Origin: Sphaeroforma arctica JP610
Taxonomy: Eukaryota > Opisthokonta > Ichthyosporea > Ichthyophonida
Direction: 5' to 3'
Length of the DNA: 48,586 nt
Assembly (NCBI RefSeq): GCF_001186125.1
Contig: NW_014040397.1
Coordinates: 81,984-130,569, forward strand
Below, in pieces: positions 47,362 to 48,586 of the stretch. The notes under the pieces are model-generated. The model did no database searches, was not told the origin of the DNA, and saw only the letters and a list, made by a program, of their open reading frames with translations. How positions within the stretch are numbered: the first letter of the stretch is position 1; every line of letters starts with the position of its first letter. A program made the translations under genes and the position numbers.

Positions 47362-48456
47362 CTAAAAAGTCCCTTTCGGCATAGTTAGACGCACCTGTAT
47401 GAGTATTCCGGACTCTCTTGTCGCCGCAGTGTCTAATTCATCGATGAAACCGAACCAGTAGATTACCAGTCCAGGGCCATATCTGCAAGTGATAATAAAC
47501 TCACAGATCAGAAAATAGCTGGAATACAATGGAAGACGGCGTATTGCGCAAAGAAGCAGCAGCATAAGCTGTCAAATAAACTATTCAGATACGAGTGGGG
47601 GGTCTGGAACTAATTGCGTATCCATGGCAACACGACGGAGGACGCATTGGCTCATTAAATTGCGTAACCATGACAACACAATGCAAGACCCAATGCCACA
47701 CTATGCTAGTAACACGCGCTATAGCCTGGGTAAACAAGGTCAGGGTCACCAATAGATATGCCTCAGCACTGGCAGACGCAGTGACAAACGTAGGGTCGTC
47801 TGTAGGGCACAGTCTCCCATTGCGTTGTGTTGCCAAGAATACGTTTTGCGTGACTTCCTGTGAGCGTGATGATGTCTTGTCATGTAGCGTACAAGCGATC
47901 TACATCTAGGTGTGGCTGTATTCAGTCGTGTGCACTGACTGTGCACCAGTCCGTGTGGTGTGCTGGTGTTGGCAGCTTGTTAACTGCACACATAAACTAC
48001 TACCTATTAGAACACGTACCGTCTATACGTGCGTGTGGAACTGATTGGATTAGAAACTTGCGGCATCGTATCTGTTGATAGAAGTTCCCATCCACGTATA
48101 TGTACGGGTGGAACGCATGCGCTTATATTACTATTTACGTATGCGGAAAACGAATCTGGATTGAAAACGTTGCTGCACCACACCTATTTATATATGCAGA
48201 AGACCGATCCGGGTTGAAAGCATGCGTTTACGTACCGATTCACGCATGCGGACAACGGGTCCCGGTTAAACGCATGTGAATACGTACCGGTTTACGTATG
48301 CGTAAAACTGGTCCAGGTTGAACGCATGGGTCTGCCTGTCGCCGAAGGATGCCTTGCTCTCAATCCAGCTGATGATATGTCCCCCCGTCCTCACCGGTAC
48401 GTCGAGTAGAACGTCTGGTGTTTTGGGGAAGTTTTCCCGTTTTAACTCTTCTTCTC
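47362..48456 (-). CDS. CDIN1: CDIN1 (C15orf41) orthologue, last two exons only
   Basis: Exons 48456-48288 and 47482-47362 join at phase 2 (..[17 protein letters not shown]..). The upstream exon holds [11 protein letters not shown] and, 17 residues on, [11 protein letters not shown]; the downstream exon reads [17 protein letters not shown] and ends shortly after at a tag stop. These are the signature blocks of the TPD-motif protein CDIN1 (CDAN1-interacting nuclease 1). TPD and ExK form a PD-(D/E)XK restriction-endonuclease-like active site (Asp of TPD, Glu and Lys of ESK). In humans it partners codanin-1 and is mutated in congenital dyserythropoietic anaemia type Ib; its molecular substrate is unsettled. 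The tag acceptor at 48457-48459 shows that 5' exons, including the N-terminal helix-turn-helix part, lie beyond the window. The end of the upstream exon is part of a tandem array. Confidence 0.93.
48128..48328 (-). repeat. Tandem array containing the CDIN1 exon end and donor
   Basis: About four copies of a roughly 52-bp unit: acgtaccggtttacgtatgc..gaacgcatg (exon copy, 48282-48328), acgtaccgattcacgcatgc..taaacgcatg (48230-48281) and two more degenerate copies back to about 48128. The first copy is coding sequence plus donor (gtacgt); the second keeps an intact cg/gtacgt donor. Confidence 0.88.
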
Positions 48457-48586
48457 CTATTTGAAACCAGATTGAACGTCCATGTTACATCGATTATAGA
48501 ACGAATAATAATAACAATTCGTAATTTAGGTCACGCATATGCCTAACAAAACGCAGGGTATTTGATAAAAGAGCAACTCTGGTATA

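Overview
This is nuclear DNA from a eukaryote with intron-rich, long-intron genes. The protein set (an endoplasmin with an ER-retention tail, ZFC3H1, BuGZ/ZNF207, CDIN1) and the loose, microsatellite-rich introns suggest a unicellular holozoan, probably an ichthyosporean of the Sphaeroforma type. That placement is inference from memory of the families, not a database match. All exon borders were chosen by hand from GT/AG signals, reading-frame phase and family similarity. For the four recognised spliced genes every internal junction is phase-consistent.

Layout: 0.35-2.2 kb, three phase-compatible + strand exons whose last one looks like the end of a LamG domain (tentative). 4.5-5.0 kb (-), the 3' part of a 2H phosphoesterase. 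7.7-11.0 kb (+), a complete three-exon GRP94/endoplasmin. 14.7-28.9 kb (-), a 16-exon ZFC3H1 orthologue (nuclear RNA-exosome adaptor). 29.6-35.2 kb (+), a complete nine-exon BuGZ/ZNF207 orthologue, head to head with ZFC3H1 across about 650 bp. 37.1-39.2 kb (-) and 43.2-45.3 kb (+), two intronless paralogous large GTPases, head to head across about 4 kb of palindrome-rich DNA. 47.4-48.5 kb (-), the last two exons of CDIN1, a PD-(D/E)XK nuclease, whose 5' part lies outside the window.

Most notable pattern: in several independent introns of unrelated genes, a degenerate tandem array begins at, or runs up to, the splice site, so that copies of the donor or acceptor recur along the intron. Examples are CDIN1, BuGZ introns 7 and 8, two ZFC3H1 introns and the LamG-like gene. 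Two further cases look like duplicated exon pieces that kept splice signals: a second copy of part of a ZFC3H1 exon inside its downstream intron, and a 57-bp in-frame cassette in BuGZ intron 4. Together they suggest that local tandem duplication at exon-intron junctions lengthens introns and supplies alternative splice sites here.

The GTPase pair is the best candidate for a little-described system: two diverged paralogues with full P-loop and DxPGLGD motifs, no introns in an intron-rich neighbourhood, basic tails, and an intergenic region full of short palindromes and hairpins.
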